This document shows positions 9,982-19,415 of a stretch of DNA of 35,862 nucleotides, one piece after another (within the stretch, counting starts at the first letter, position 1; each line of letters begins with the position of its first letter). The notes beneath the pieces are model-generated. The model did not search any database. It was not told the DNA's origin and was given only the letters and a program-made list of their open reading frames with translations. Source of the stretch: Cladosporium sp. IMV 00045. Taxonomy: Eukaryota > Ascomycota > Dothideomycetes > Cladosporiales > Cladosporiaceae. The position numbers and the translations under genes are program-made. Location of the stretch: assembly GCA_001931905.2 (NCBI GenBank), contig MSJI02000596.1, positions 1 through 35,862 of the forward strand. The letters are read 5' to 3'.

Positions 9982-10673
9982 CGTGGCCGCTTTTCGTTTT
10001 TGTGTTGCAAGAATTGGGAGTTTGGATGGAGAGTTGGAGTGGGGCCGGAAATGTTTTGTGGGACTAGTGTGAGCAAGATTGTGAAGTGAGGTGTGGTGAG
10101 TAGAGGGAGAGCTCTGGCAAGGAAGAAGCATGTGAAAGCCTACTCTGCATCAAGCCAACAAAAGCCGCGCTATTACCATAGAGAGGCTCACTGCTCCGCC
10201 AAAATACTAGTGCTTGTCCCAGAGCATTCGATGAAGACGTTGAACTTACAAAAGGAAAAAATGGCTCGTGTAGCTAACAGTGAAAGCATACCGCGGGCCT
10301 TTACAGAAAAGTTGTTCACTGCCAGGCCGGCCTCGAGGCTAGGGGATTTTCTGGCGTGCTATTGCATAGGTGCCGATGCCATGGAGCCGCACCTTCGAAG
10401 AGGGGCATTGACAGTGGCATTGTGGAGATTTTGGGTCTTGCTGTCACCGCGCAAAAACATGGCAAGTGTGGCAGATGCTTCGCGTGTGATAGCAGAGCTG
10501 AAATTGTTCTTCTCCCCACTATGAACCAACAATAATAAAGGACGAGAAGTTAAAGAAGAAAATTCATTTCAACTTACCCGTGGTATCAACCCAACCCTAT
10601 CCATATGCCGGTCCCAAGATCCAGAAAACTCCCATGACGCCCAAGTAAAAGCGTTGTTCCTCACAAAGCTCCA
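9982..10673. promoter_or_regulatory. Spacer between siderophore transporter promoter and Mtw1 3' end
   Basis: About 690 bp holding the promoter of the transporter (read leftward) and the 3' flank of Mtw1. One TGATAG GATA-type hexamer is at 10487-10492; no extended SreA-type ATCWGATAA site was seen. A 143-codon plus-strand ORF (10093-10524) shows no family features. Confidence 0.4.
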
Positions 10674-11704
10674 CTAATCTTGCATGTTATCACCATGTTC
10701 CGCAGCCCCTGCCATAGCCTGCACCACACTTTCAAGACCTTGTACCTCATCCGCTGCGATTCTCCGTCTACCACTGGCCACAGCCTCACCCTCTTGACTG
10801 CTGACATCAACCCCTCTCCTTTCCAATGCTCTTCGTGACTGTGCGTTGATGTACCCGCGTCTCTTGGCCTCCATCGAGTTCTCGCCTTGTCGTGCTTGTC
10901 TAGCTGTGGGGAGCGATGTCAGAGATTCCTTGAGCTGTGCCAGGAGCTCGCGGAGAGCTGGGAGCTGAGCTATGGCGTATTGTAGATTCTGAGATAGGGG
11001 TTGTGCGGTCGGAGAAGTATGTGGAGATGTAGTGAGGAAGCTAAAAGGCGATTGTGATGCTGTGTCGGATTCTTGTGGTGCTTGCTGCTTGTCTTTTGGT
11101 TGCTGCCCCGTGAGGGTGTGAAGTTGCGAAATGATGGCCTTGTTACGCGCTTCCTCCGCTTTGAGCATTGCATTGAGCTTCGCCGTCTCCTGGACTTTGC
11201 GTCGCTGCAGCTGCAACTCCTCCGGTGTGATTGTGACCGTGCTACTGTCGAGCTCCAGGTTCTTGTAGTGTTCTAGTCGTACCCAGCGCGCCAGGCTTTC
11301 CTCCTCGTGTCCGACCGCAAGGATGTTGCGAAGAGTGTAGATCTCAAACTTGTCAAAGTCCTTGTCCACAATGGCGTTAAGCAATGATTCCAGTTGTATT
11401 ATGCCAGTGTCGATTTCAGCCTGCTTTTGCTCGAGCAGTGCGTTGCGGCGGGCTTCCTCGGATGGGAATTCGACATTAGGCGCAGGTCGGTACCCAAGTG
11501 ATTCGGGCGATGAGTTTGAGAATCCAGATTCTATGGCATTGATTGCACGGAATACTAGTTCGTTGACTGTGTTGATGATGTCGTCCAAGAGGGTCTGTGA
11601 TGATTAGTTTGATTCGGCCCTGCATTGAGCGTAAAGCGTACCAGAGGAGTATATCGGAAGTGCTCAGTCAGCAGTGCTGTATTCTCCTGGTGTTTTGTCG
11701 CCAT
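10674..11704 (-). CDS. MTW1: Kinetochore protein Mtw1/Mis12
   Basis: A 327-aa subunit of the MIND/Mis12 complex, which links inner centromeric proteins to the Ndc80 microtubule-binding complex. Exons are 11642-11704 and 10674-11594. The 47-nt intron (gtacgc donor, atcacag acceptor) joins ALLTEHFRYTPL to TLLDDIINTVNELVFRAINA, rebuilding the family's N-terminal head signature. Next come RPAPNVEFPSEEARRNALLE, then FDKFEIYTLRNILAV, typical of the Mis12 core, and a coiled-coil region of about residues 125-190. The C-terminal part is Ser/Thr/Gln-rich with a helical segment near LPALRELLAQLKESL and a basic stretch. The start at 11704 (MATKHQENTALL) is the closest ATG giving the family N-terminus. 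It is divergent from the BTB-like gene with 330 bp between. Confidence 0.92.
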
Positions 11705-12034
11705 CTCCGCCAGTAATCCTCCGTCGTTTATGAATATGGTTATCGCCGGCGCATTCAGAAGCGTCCGCGGTCTGGAAAACGCGACAGCGGGGCCTGATAA
11801 ACAATGGGCTTTAGCTTGAACGACGTTATGTAGTCTTGCCTGAGGCCGCCATACAGCCTCGCCTGACGTGATCTTGGACTTCGTCCACCACTTGCTCGCC
11901 CATGTTGCCACGCTATACCACTCACATACAAGCACAACAAAGACAATAGGAAACGACGATATGTTCTGGCCGTATCCCTGAGTTGAGCACACAGTAAAAG
12001 TCTTGCAAAAAGGCTAGCTGTAACATATATCATA
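11705..12034. promoter_or_regulatory. Divergent promoter region, Mtw1 / BTB-like gene
   Basis: Compact 330-bp spacer between two divergent starts; both core promoters must fit here. A TATA-like AT-rich segment (about 12020-12030) sits just before the BTB-like start. No named factor site was recognised. Confidence 0.45.
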
Positions 12035-13306
12035 ATGGAACATATCGACACTCCTACCAAGAAACCTGCTTCAGAGAAAGAAGAAACAGGCATAGCAAAC
12101 ATTGCCTCGAAGAATGGCGACCTTGTGTTACAAATCAAGCATGGTAATGCTCTACCAGCCTCGACGGTCCACTCGTTCCGGGTCAGCATCTCAGCCCTGA
12201 AGGCAAAGTCCAAATACTTCGAGCGGCTTTTGGAGACTGGTCGATTCGGAGAAGGCCAGCAAATTGCCTCGCAACACGATCAACTCCTCCAGAAGTTCCA
12301 GGAACTATCTCTGGCTCCAGCTGAAGAGCTTCCTGTCATTCGTATTGAAGATATCGGCCGCATCTCAGCCGTCAAGTCTATCCGGCCTCTGCTCACCGAC
12401 TTCTTACTCATCCTGCACGGGCAAGACACACAAGCGACACCACCAGTCTCCAACCTCGCCAACCTAGCCATTGTCGCCGATCGGTTCGATGCTCTCGACG
12501 CTGTCAAGACCCACGTCCGACGAAAGAAAGTCATCAAAGCCCTCGACGCCAAAACCCAACCCAAGCAAGACGCCGGGCTCGCCGAGGAGCGCGTCCGCCA
12601 ACGCCTCCTGGTCGGCCTCATGCTCGACTACCCACCCTGGGTTGAAAAGTACAGCGCAAGACTCATAATTAAAGGCTGGGTGGGGCAAGAAGCCGACCTC
12701 GAAGACCCTCTCTGGTGGGACCTGCCCAACCGCATCGAAGAAGAACTAATGCTCCGCCGCGACAGCCTCCTCGAGACAATCCAATCAATGCAAACCCACT
12801 TCCTCAGCTCCTACTCCTCTCGCGCCCGCCAATGCCGTCTAGGCTACGACAGCTCGCCCGAATGCGACTCCTTCCAATTCGGCGAGATGGTGCGCTTCTT
12901 CCTGCGAGCGGGCACACTACGCCTCGAAAATATCATCATCACCAACGAAAACAATCCATCATCAGCAACATCAGACGCACCAGCCACCTACGACGGCGAC
13001 ATCCACCTCCTCCTCGACCGCCTCAAGCAAATCCCCGAGTACCAAGTAGACCGCAACCACTCGCACTGCGGGATCCGCACCAAACTCGTGCCGCTGGCGG
13101 ACTTGATCGCGGCGTGCACGCTGCAGGTGGGGATTTGCGGCGAGTGCTGGGCGGAGGACAGGCACGCGCACGCCTGGCTCGGGGCGAAGAGGCCGCTGAG
13201 GTGGCGCAAGGGCGCGGATGGGGTGAGTCTGCGCGCGCAGGAGCATGGCAGGAGGCATGCGAGTGTGAGGGATTTCTTCCTGGCGGGCGAGAAGGATTGG
13301 TCGTGA
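12035..13306 (+). CDS. BTB/POZ-like domain protein of unknown function
   Basis: 423 aa, intronless. The segment from about residue 27 (NGDLVLQIKHG...FRVSISALKAKSKYFERLL) has the opening beta-strand and helix pattern of a fungal BTB/POZ domain, where a ligand-like strand is followed by a stretch describing the residue pairing surface; the second half (LTDFLLILHGQDTQ...LANLAIVADRFDALDAVKTHV) fits the domain's C-terminal helices. The later region holds WWDLPNRIEEELMLRRDSLLETIQ and a Cys/His-rich part (CRLGYDSSPECDSFQ, HSHCGIRTKL, CTLQVGICGECW) that may bind a metal; this is inference. Fungal BTB proteins of this type are common and mostly unstudied, and there is no visible partner domain (no BACK, Kelch or Cullin adaptor region recognised). 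It converges on Hsp104. Confidence 0.75.
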   Translation: MEHIDTPTKKPASEKEETGIANIASKNGDLVLQIKHGNALPASTVHSFRVSISALKAKSKYFERLLETGRFGEGQQIASQHDQLLQKFQELSLAPAEELPVIRIEDIGRISAVKSIRPLLTDFLLILHGQDTQATPPVSNLANLAIVADRFDALDAVKTHVRRKKVIKALDAKTQPKQDAGLAEERVRQRLLVGLMLDYPPWVEKYSARLIIKGWVGQEADLEDPLWWDLPNRIEEELMLRRDSLLETIQSMQTHFLSSYSSRARQCRLGYDSSPECDSFQFGEMVRFFLRAGTLRLENIIITNENNPSSATSDAPATYDGDIHLLLDRLKQIPEYQVDRNHSHCGIRTKLVPLADLIAACTLQVGICGECWAEDRHAHAWLGAKRPLRWRKGADGVSLRAQEHGRRHASVRDFFLAGEKDWS

Positions 13307-13653
13307 GAGTGGGTGTGGTGGTTTGTTGTGCTGCATTCATGGTAATGTTATTTGTGCTTAGATGGGCATTTGTTGACATCAGAAGGTTGATCGCAGCGAT
13401 CATATACTAAACAGTCATATACTTACATATGGAGTCTGCCAGAGTTCTTTGAGCGTATTGGAAAAGTTTTTGTATTCATAAAGTCAATTGACTATCGTAA
13501 CTATCTCTGAACGCCTTCCTCTAGCGCCATTGAAAATCCCATCTTAAAAGGTATCAACACGAAAATTTAAATCATCAACGTCGAACAATCTTCAGAACCC
13601 GCTTGAACGCTCAAAAATACTTTTTTTTCTTCCTCCATCACTCCTAATTTCCC
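13307..13653. other. Convergent 3' spacer, BTB-like gene / Hsp104
   Basis: About 350 bp, AT-richer than its neighbours, holding the 3' ends of both genes. A T-run at about 13621-13628 and A/T-rich segments fit 3' processing signals. No gene seen. Confidence 0.5.
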
Positions 13654-16443
13654 TTAGTCGTAGAGGTCCATGTCGCGATCGCGATCGGGGCCCTCAAGCT
13701 CCTCGAGCGCATCCTCGTCGCTCATGTCGATGTCATCATCACCATCGCTATCGCCGTGGTTAGGCAAGACAACGATGTGACCGTCTTCAATCTCAACGCG
13801 CGCAGTCTCGCCGTCGCGAATGGAACCGCGCAAGATGAGCACAGCGAGTCTGTTGAGGACTTCCTTCTCGATAAGACGGGCGAGGGGGCGAGCACCGTAA
13901 GCAGGGCTGTAGCCGGCGGAGCCCAGGTAGTCTTTGACCTCTGTGGACAGGTCGATCTTGACGTCGCGACCGTTGCCTTTGAGGCGGCCTTGGATTTCGT
14001 CGAGGCGCACGTCTACGATCTTGCGAATCTCTCTCTTGGTGAGACGGTTGAAGATGACGATACTGGAGATGCGGTTGAGGAATTCGGGCAGGAACCAGTT
14101 GCGCAGAGACTGCATGACGAGCTCGCGAGTGGTGGGGTCGATTTTACCATCCGGCGAGGTGGGGCGAGCGAGGTGGTCGGCGCCCAGGTTGGAGGTCATG
14201 ACGACGATGCAGTTTCTGGCGTCGATGATGCGTCCTTGTCCGTCGGTGATGCGGCCGTCGTCCATGAGCTGCAGAAGGACGGTCAAGACTTCCTTTGCAG
14301 CCTTTTCCACTTCGTCGAAGAGGAGGATACTGAACGGACGGCGACGCAGAGCTTCGGTGAGCTGGCCACCAGCGTCGTGACCGACGTAACCGGGTGGTGC
14401 ACCGATCATGCGGCTGAGCGAGTGCCTCTCCTGGTATTCTGACATGTCAAGACGAATCATCGCCTTGGAGTCATCGAAGAGGAACTCGGCTAGCGCTTTG
14501 GTGAGCAGAGTTTTACCAGTACCGGAAGGACCACAGAAGAGGAACGAAGGAGGTTGGTTCGGGTTGCTGAGACCAGATCGTTGCAGACGAATGGCGTTGG
14601 AGACGGAGGTGACGGCCTCTTTCTGACCGACAACGAGGTTGCCGAGCACCTTCTCCATCTGAAGCAGCTTCTCCTTCTCCGTAGTCTTGAGGCGAGTGAC
14701 AGGAATGCCGGTCCAGCGAGCAACGATCTCATTGATCTGATCGGGACCGACGGCATCAGCAACGAGGGCCTCGCCGTGACTGTCGTGTCGAGCTGCCTGG
14801 TCTGCGGCAAGCTTCTGCGCCTCCAGAGTCTCGATACGGGCTTCGACATCGGGAATGGCGTAGTACTTGAGGTCGGACGCAGTCGCGAGTTCGCGGGTAC
14901 GCTCGGCCTCCTGCTGTTTAGTCTTCAGCTGGTCAAGCTTGATCTTCTGCTCCTGGATCTCCTTGGACCTCTCCTTTTCGCTTTCGTATTTCTCGCGCAG
15001 TGGCTTCAGGTCTTCTTCGATGTTCGCTTTCTCCGCGCGGGCTTCTCCTAGACGTGCCTTGGATGCCTCATCCTTCTCGCGATCGAGCGCGTGAATCTCA
15101 ATCTCAAGCTGGCGCAGTTTACGCTCCATCGAGTCAAGAAGCTCCGGCTGCGATTCGCGAGCGACACGGACGGCGGCTGCTGCCTCGTCGATCAAATCGA
15201 CTGCCGAGTCGGGTAGTCTGCGCTGCGTCAGGTAGCGAGTGGCGAGGTTCGCAGCAGAGACAATGGCACCGTCGAGAATCGTGACACCATGGTGGACCTC
15301 GTACTTTTCCTTGAGTCCACGTAGAATCGAGACAGTTTCGGCGAGGGTAGGCTCCTTGACCAAGACCTGCTGGAATCGACGCTCGAAGGCTGCGTCTTTC
15401 TCGATGTACTTTCGGTATTCGGCCAGTGTGGTTGCACCAATACAGTGCAGCTGACCGCGGGCAAGCATGGGCTTCAGCAAGTTGGCAGCATCCATGCCGC
15501 CCTCGCCGGAGCTACCTGCACCCATGAGAAGGTGAATTTCGTCAACGAAGAGCACGATCATCTCTCGGCTGTCTTCGATCTCCTTGAGAACGCCCTTCAT
15601 GCGCTCTTCGAACTCGCCGCGGTACTTTGAGCCGGCAACCAGCGCACCAACGTCCAAACTGAGGAGCTTGCACGCTGCAAGGCCAGCAGGAACATCTGCG
15701 TTGACGATTCTGCTGGCCAAGCCTTCGACGACGGTTGTTTTACCGACACCGGGCTCACCGATGAGAACGGGGTTGTTCTTGGTTCGCCTGGACAAGATTC
15801 GGACAACACGCCTGATCTCTTCCTCACGACCAATGACTGGATCGACCTTACCCTCCCTTGCCATAGCCGTCATGTCGATGGTGTATTTCTTCAGATTCTC
15901 GTTCTCTTCCTCTGCATCAGCAGTCTTGCTGTCTACCCGTCTAGTGCCACGGATCTGCTGTACAGCAGTGTCGATGAGCTTGGTGTTCGGAACATTTGCG
16001 TCTGCAAGACAGCGCTGAACAGCCGGGTCCTGTACGAGACACTGGATCAGGTGATCCACCGCGATGTAGCTATCTTTTTGCGTTTTGGACAGCTCATTCG
16101 CAGATCGCAGGACCTTTGAGAAAGCGGGTGCGACGCTGACATGTTCGGGTGGAGGATCTTGGCTGGGTGTGCGGACCAACGCCTTTTTGAGAGCGCGGTC
16201 GAGCAGCTGTACATCGCCATGCGCCTTCTCGACAACTTGTTTGAAGAGAGGGGCAGAAGCAGCGGCGTGTGAAGCGTGGGCGTGGTCGTTCTGCTGGTCC
16301 TTGCTCTCATCCGGAGAGGGTTCGAGCAGAGCTACACCCAGGTGAATGGGTAGCAGTTGTGAGTGAGAATACTGCTGAGCGAGATCCTGGGCGTCGGCCA
16401 GAGCGGCAGACGCCTTGTCGGTGAATTGCATGCCTTGAGACAT
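13654..16443 (-). CDS. HSP104: Hsp104 protein disaggregase (ClpB/Hsp100 AAA+)
   Basis: 929 aa, intronless, full length for the family. A hexameric ATP-driven disaggregase that works with Hsp70/Hsp40 to extract proteins from aggregates and to fragment amyloid. The N-terminal Clp domain covers about residues 1-165, with a His/Ala/Asp-rich insertion near 45-63. NBD1 has Walker A GEPGVGKT at 229-236, Walker B ending FVDE at about 299-302, and pore loop KYRGEFE near 273. A coiled-coil middle domain spans about 425-550. NBD2 has Walker A GPSGTGKT at 638-645, Walker B LLFDE near 707-711 and pore loop GYVGHD near 685. The tail is strongly acidic and ends MDLYD, comparable to the acidic C-terminal extension of yeast Hsp104 but without the exact DDLD end. 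A heat-shock-element-like site lies 334 bp upstream. Confidence 0.97.
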   Translation of the reverse strand: MSQGMQFTDKASAALADAQDLAQQYSHSQLLPIHLGVALLEPSPDESKDQQNDHAHASHAAASAPLFKQVVEKAHGDVQLLDRALKKALVRTPSQDPPPEHVSVAPAFSKVLRSANELSKTQKDSYIAVDHLIQCLVQDPAVQRCLADANVPNTKLIDTAVQQIRGTRRVDSKTADAEEENENLKKYTIDMTAMAREGKVDPVIGREEEIRRVVRILSRRTKNNPVLIGEPGVGKTTVVEGLASRIVNADVPAGLAACKLLSLDVGALVAGSKYRGEFEERMKGVLKEIEDSREMIVLFVDEIHLLMGAGSSGEGGMDAANLLKPMLARGQLHCIGATTLAEYRKYIEKDAAFERRFQQVLVKEPTLAETVSILRGLKEKYEVHHGVTILDGAIVSAANLATRYLTQRRLPDSAVDLIDEAAAAVRVARESQPELLDSMERKLRQLEIEIHALDREKDEASKARLGEARAEKANIEEDLKPLREKYESEKERSKEIQEQKIKLDQLKTKQQEAERTRELATASDLKYYAIPDVEARIETLEAQKLAADQAARHDSHGEALVADAVGPDQINEIVARWTGIPVTRLKTTEKEKLLQMEKVLGNLVVGQKEAVTSVSNAIRLQRSGLSNPNQPPSFLFCGPSGTGKTLLTKALAEFLFDDSKAMIRLDMSEYQERHSLSRMIGAPPGYVGHDAGGQLTEALRRRPFSILLFDEVEKAAKEVLTVLLQLMDDGRITDGQGRIIDARNCIVVMTSNLGADHLARPTSPDGKIDPTTRELVMQSLRNWFLPEFLNRISSIVIFNRLTKREIRKIVDVRLDEIQGRLKGNGRDVKIDLSTEVKDYLGSAGYSPAYGARPLARLIEKEVLNRLAVLILRGSIRDGETARVEIEDGHIVVLPNHGDSDGDDDIDMSDEDALEELEGPDRDRDMDLYD

Positions 16444-17072
16444 GGCTAAGAGTTTTTGGGTGTAACAGTCGTGAAGATGCGATGTGAGAGTGTTTCGTCT
16501 ATGTGTAGTTGGAAGTTGGCGGTGATGAGGCTTTCAGCCTTGTTTCGTAGTGCGGGGGATCGCAATCGCAAAGTCAATGTGATATGTTCGTTGTGCTGTG
16601 TACAGATGAGATGGCAGAAGGGTTGGGTTGTCAGTCCAGATTTATGTCTTCTTGTCAAGCAGCAGGCAATCCTTGTCGACGGCCTCGACGAAGCAACTCG
16701 AGTATACCAGTCCCGCCGGTGCCCAACCGGAACCGCCCAGTAACATCTCGAGCTTTCTGGCTGCTGCGACGTCACTTTCTCGGAGCTTCCATGCTTTGAG
16801 TGCGATCAAGGTTTGGAAGGGACGGCCCGCCGTTTATAGTCTGGCCCGTGCAGTGTAAATGAAGGATCTCAGTCCGTAACAGCCGTAGGCGATATCCACA
16901 CAATTCACGTGGCGGCCACTTCCGCACCGGCATCATAATGAACCTTTCATGAGATCACATTGATGTGAAATTGATTCTAGGATTTGAGGGTTCTCTATTC
17001 GGTCGCTACCTTCCGGCGGGGTTAATCCAGCTAGGCAATTGTTTGTTTACTCGGCCCGATCAACAAGCGAGG
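16444..17072. promoter_or_regulatory. Divergent promoter region, Hsp104 / WDR8-type gene
   Basis: About 630 bp between two divergent starts. It contains the heat-shock-element-like site at 16777-16789. The frame of the WDR8-type protein is open back to 16965 but has no ATG before 17073, so an upstream exon is possible though not needed. Confidence 0.5.
16777..16789. promoter_or_regulatory. Heat-shock-element-like site
   Basis: Three alternating pentamer cores, TTC-nn-GGA-nn-TTC, match the Hsf1 consensus TTCnnGAAnnTTC with one mismatch. It lies 334 bp upstream of the Hsp104 start and 284 bp upstream of the WDR8-type start. Hsf1 control of Hsp104 is well established in fungi; that this site serves it is inference. 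Confidence 0.5.
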
Positions 17073-18698
17073 ATGGAAGCAATTGAACAACTTCTCGGAT
17101 CTGGCGCAGCAATCTCACCATCCGGAGACCTTCTTGCATGTGTGGCAGAGGGCAGGTTGAAAATATGCTATGTGCAAGCACCTGAGCGCACTGCGGATTT
17201 CAAAATTCGCCTGCAGTCGAAAGACGTCTCGTCAATCAAATGGTCAGACAACAACGCTCGGGTGTTGCTATCTTCCACGCAGTCTGTGGAAGTTCTCGAC
17301 CTAAACGATGAAGCCCACCGAATACGGCTCGACAATGGAAGTGGCGGGCTTGGCCGCTTCATTTCGGCGGATTTTGTTGGTAATGACCATCTTCTCACAA
17401 CTTGGGAATTCGGCCGAGCAAAGCTTTGGGATCTTGTCACTGGCAAAGGGGTTGAACTTGGAGAATTCAAAACCAAATCCGAGGGCCGCACATGGGCACC
17501 TCGTCCAAGCAATGATGCATCGTCCCAGGTTCTAGCATTCCTGTCACGAGCTCAGGCACAGGATCAAGTAACCATTCATTTCCCTTCGATTTCGCGGACA
17601 ATGGAACCTACCACGATCAGTACAGCAGATGCCCGGAACATCTCATGGTCGCCCGATGGCCGCTGGATTAGCGTTCTCGACACCGCACACGCACATCCAG
17701 GCTTGTTAATTCTGACACCCGATGGACAACCATTCCGATCATATCCTACACCAGCACAAGAATCTGACGAGAACCTTGATCTTGGAATAAAAGCCATCAC
17801 ATGGTCTTCCGACTCTCGTCTCCTGGCTATATCGAGCCACGAACACACAATCACACTCTTGAACACCAAGACATTCACTCTCCTAGCTGTCGTCGAGCAC
17901 AGCACAACGATCGACCAACAAGCGGTTGCACCCCTTGAACAGGCAATCATCTGGCAAGAATTAGTATCAGCATCGAACGCTCGCACATACGCTATGTCCC
18001 CACAACCGGTATCGCCTCCCCTCTCTCGCGCAAAACCCAGCACAGAGCCGTCAGACGCCGGAGTGGCAGAAGCCCGCTTCAGCGCAGATGGCCGCTACCT
18101 CGCCACCCGAGACGAAAACATGCTGAGCACCGTCTGGATCTGGGACACAAGTACTTTGCGCGCTCACGCCATACTGATTCAGCACAACAACGTACGACGC
18201 ATGCACTGGCATCCCGCGAGGAAGGATCTACTGCTGCTAGACTGCAACGACAACATCGCATATCTCTTCAACGCAGCCTCCGACCAGCCACCAACACCCA
18301 TCGAAGCCACGCTATCAGTGACGCCACTCTTCTTATTTGCTCCCAGTAAATCAGAAGATTCTAAGCCCGTCGTCCTCGCCGCGACCAGAACGTCTTTCAC
18401 TCTCATCTTCCCGGAAGGCAAGGACGATGTCAGAGACGTAGCAAGATCCAGTCAACAACCATCCGATGCCAACGCCGGTGTCGATGCCGATGGTGATATG
18501 GAAGACTCGCTCTTTGAAGTCTTAACAGGCAGGACCCCAGCCCCGGCCAAAACGCAGCCTTCATACACCGAGCAAGTGGACCTTGATGCGGATTTGGAGG
18601 GGGATACGGCGGGGCTTGAAGACACTTTCAGAGAGAAGCGGAAGGGCGAGAGTTCGCCCATGCCGCCGGATCCGTTGGATGATAGTGAGATTTTCTGA
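17073..18698 (+). CDS. WD-repeat protein, WDR8/WRAP73 type
   Basis: 541 aa in one exon, with the start at MEAIEQLLGSGAAISPSG, which leads straight into the first WD strand. WD-type units are visible as ISPSGDLLA, IKWSDNNARVLL, LLTTWEFGRAKLWDL, ISWSPDGRWISVLD, ITWSSDSRLLAISSHEHTITLLN, ARFSADGRYLATRDENMLSTVWIWD and MHWHPARKDLLLLD. This spacing and the length agree with WDR8/WRAP73, where the fission-yeast member acts at spindle pole bodies with Msd1 and the kinesin-14 Pkl1 to anchor minus ends. The C-terminal 90 residues are acidic and Pro-rich, and end DDSEIF. Family call is by motif order and recall; an alternative would be a generic WD protein. Confidence 0.8.
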   Translation: MEAIEQLLGSGAAISPSGDLLACVAEGRLKICYVQAPERTADFKIRLQSKDVSSIKWSDNNARVLLSSTQSVEVLDLNDEAHRIRLDNGSGGLGRFISADFVGNDHLLTTWEFGRAKLWDLVTGKGVELGEFKTKSEGRTWAPRPSNDASSQVLAFLSRAQAQDQVTIHFPSISRTMEPTTISTADARNISWSPDGRWISVLDTAHAHPGLLILTPDGQPFRSYPTPAQESDENLDLGIKAITWSSDSRLLAISSHEHTITLLNTKTFTLLAVVEHSTTIDQQAVAPLEQAIIWQELVSASNARTYAMSPQPVSPPLSRAKPSTEPSDAGVAEARFSADGRYLATRDENMLSTVWIWDTSTLRAHAILIQHNNVRRMHWHPARKDLLLLDCNDNIAYLFNAASDQPPTPIEATLSVTPLFLFAPSKSEDSKPVVLAATRTSFTLIFPEGKDDVRDVARSSQQPSDANAGVDADGDMEDSLFEVLTGRTPAPAKTQPSYTEQVDLDADLEGDTAGLEDTFREKRKGESSPMPPDPLDDSEIF

Positions 18699-18952
18699 GG
18701 GCGGGTTAGGTAATGGATTTGTCGACGTTCAACTGGCTACTTAATATTCAGGAATTGTACGATCGGTAGAGTTGAGGATTTTCGCAAACAAAGCTTCATT
18801 TGTCGAGGCTGTCTCTTCTCAAGTAATGATCTGTGTTCTTTCCAGATACAGCGAACAGCACTGGGTGTGCAGCAATTGCAATGTCGGCAGTCTTGTCGCC
18901 TCTTCATATTCCAACACACCGCCATTGGGGAGACACGGAATGTTTAAACTCT

Positions 18953-18978
18953 CATCCTAGAACACCATCCTAGAACAC
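18953..18978. repeat. Perfect 13-bp tandem duplication
   Basis: Two exact adjacent copies of CATCCTAGAACAC at 18953-18965 and 18966-18978 in an intergenic spacer. Probably a recent slippage event; no function is suggested by position. Confidence 0.95.
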
Positions 18979-19386
18979 GACATCAAGCTATGAAAGGCCT
19001 CCGTGATCATCCAAAGTCTCACAACGGACATTAGGCACGAGCGGAATCCACAACACTTCGCAGCGCAAACCTACCTTACTTAGTAGAATTGTGCATGAAT
19101 TGAAAGTCAAATGTTGAACCCATCACGCCCAGCAAATTGACTTTCATAGTGGATATATCATAGACGTGTCCATTGCGTCGTGACTATCATATCTTTTATT
19201 CTCCACCTACATTCAAACATGCTATCGTACACCATCTCAGCAGCCAATTCGTCCAAATCTCAACATGTCTCCCCCATTGATGGTGTGTCCTGCCCATCAA
19301 TTTCCTGTGAACTAAAGTTCCCACTCCACTGCCCAACAACCCATATCCCACAAACCAGTTCAACTTCAAGACCATTCCAGGCACCC

Positions 19387-19394
19387 AAAAAAAA
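19387..19394 (-). terminator. RNA polymerase III terminator of tRNA-Ile
   Basis: A run of eight A on the + strand reads as T8 on the tRNA's strand, about 21 nt beyond the tRNA 3' end. This is the normal Pol III stop signal. Confidence 0.85.
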
Positions 19395-19415
19395 GGGCGA
19401 AACAGCAAAAGAATA

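Larger units (their letters stand above)
18699..19415. other. Spacer between WDR8-type gene and tRNA-Ile
   Basis: About 720 bp, without a supported gene. It holds a perfect 13-bp tandem repeat (18953-18978) and, at its right end, the Pol III terminator of the tRNA. A 96-codon ORF (19180-19470) runs into the tRNA and is not credible. Confidence 0.5.

Noticed and set aside
10487..10492. GATA-type hexamer as evidence for iron (SreA) control of the transporter.
   Set aside because: A single HGATAR hexamer is expected by chance in 690 bp; no extended ATCWGATAA site was found.
13756..14442. A 228-codon plus-strand ORF opposite Hsp104.
   Set aside because: Antisense shadow; the Hsp104 frame carries all the AAA+ motifs.
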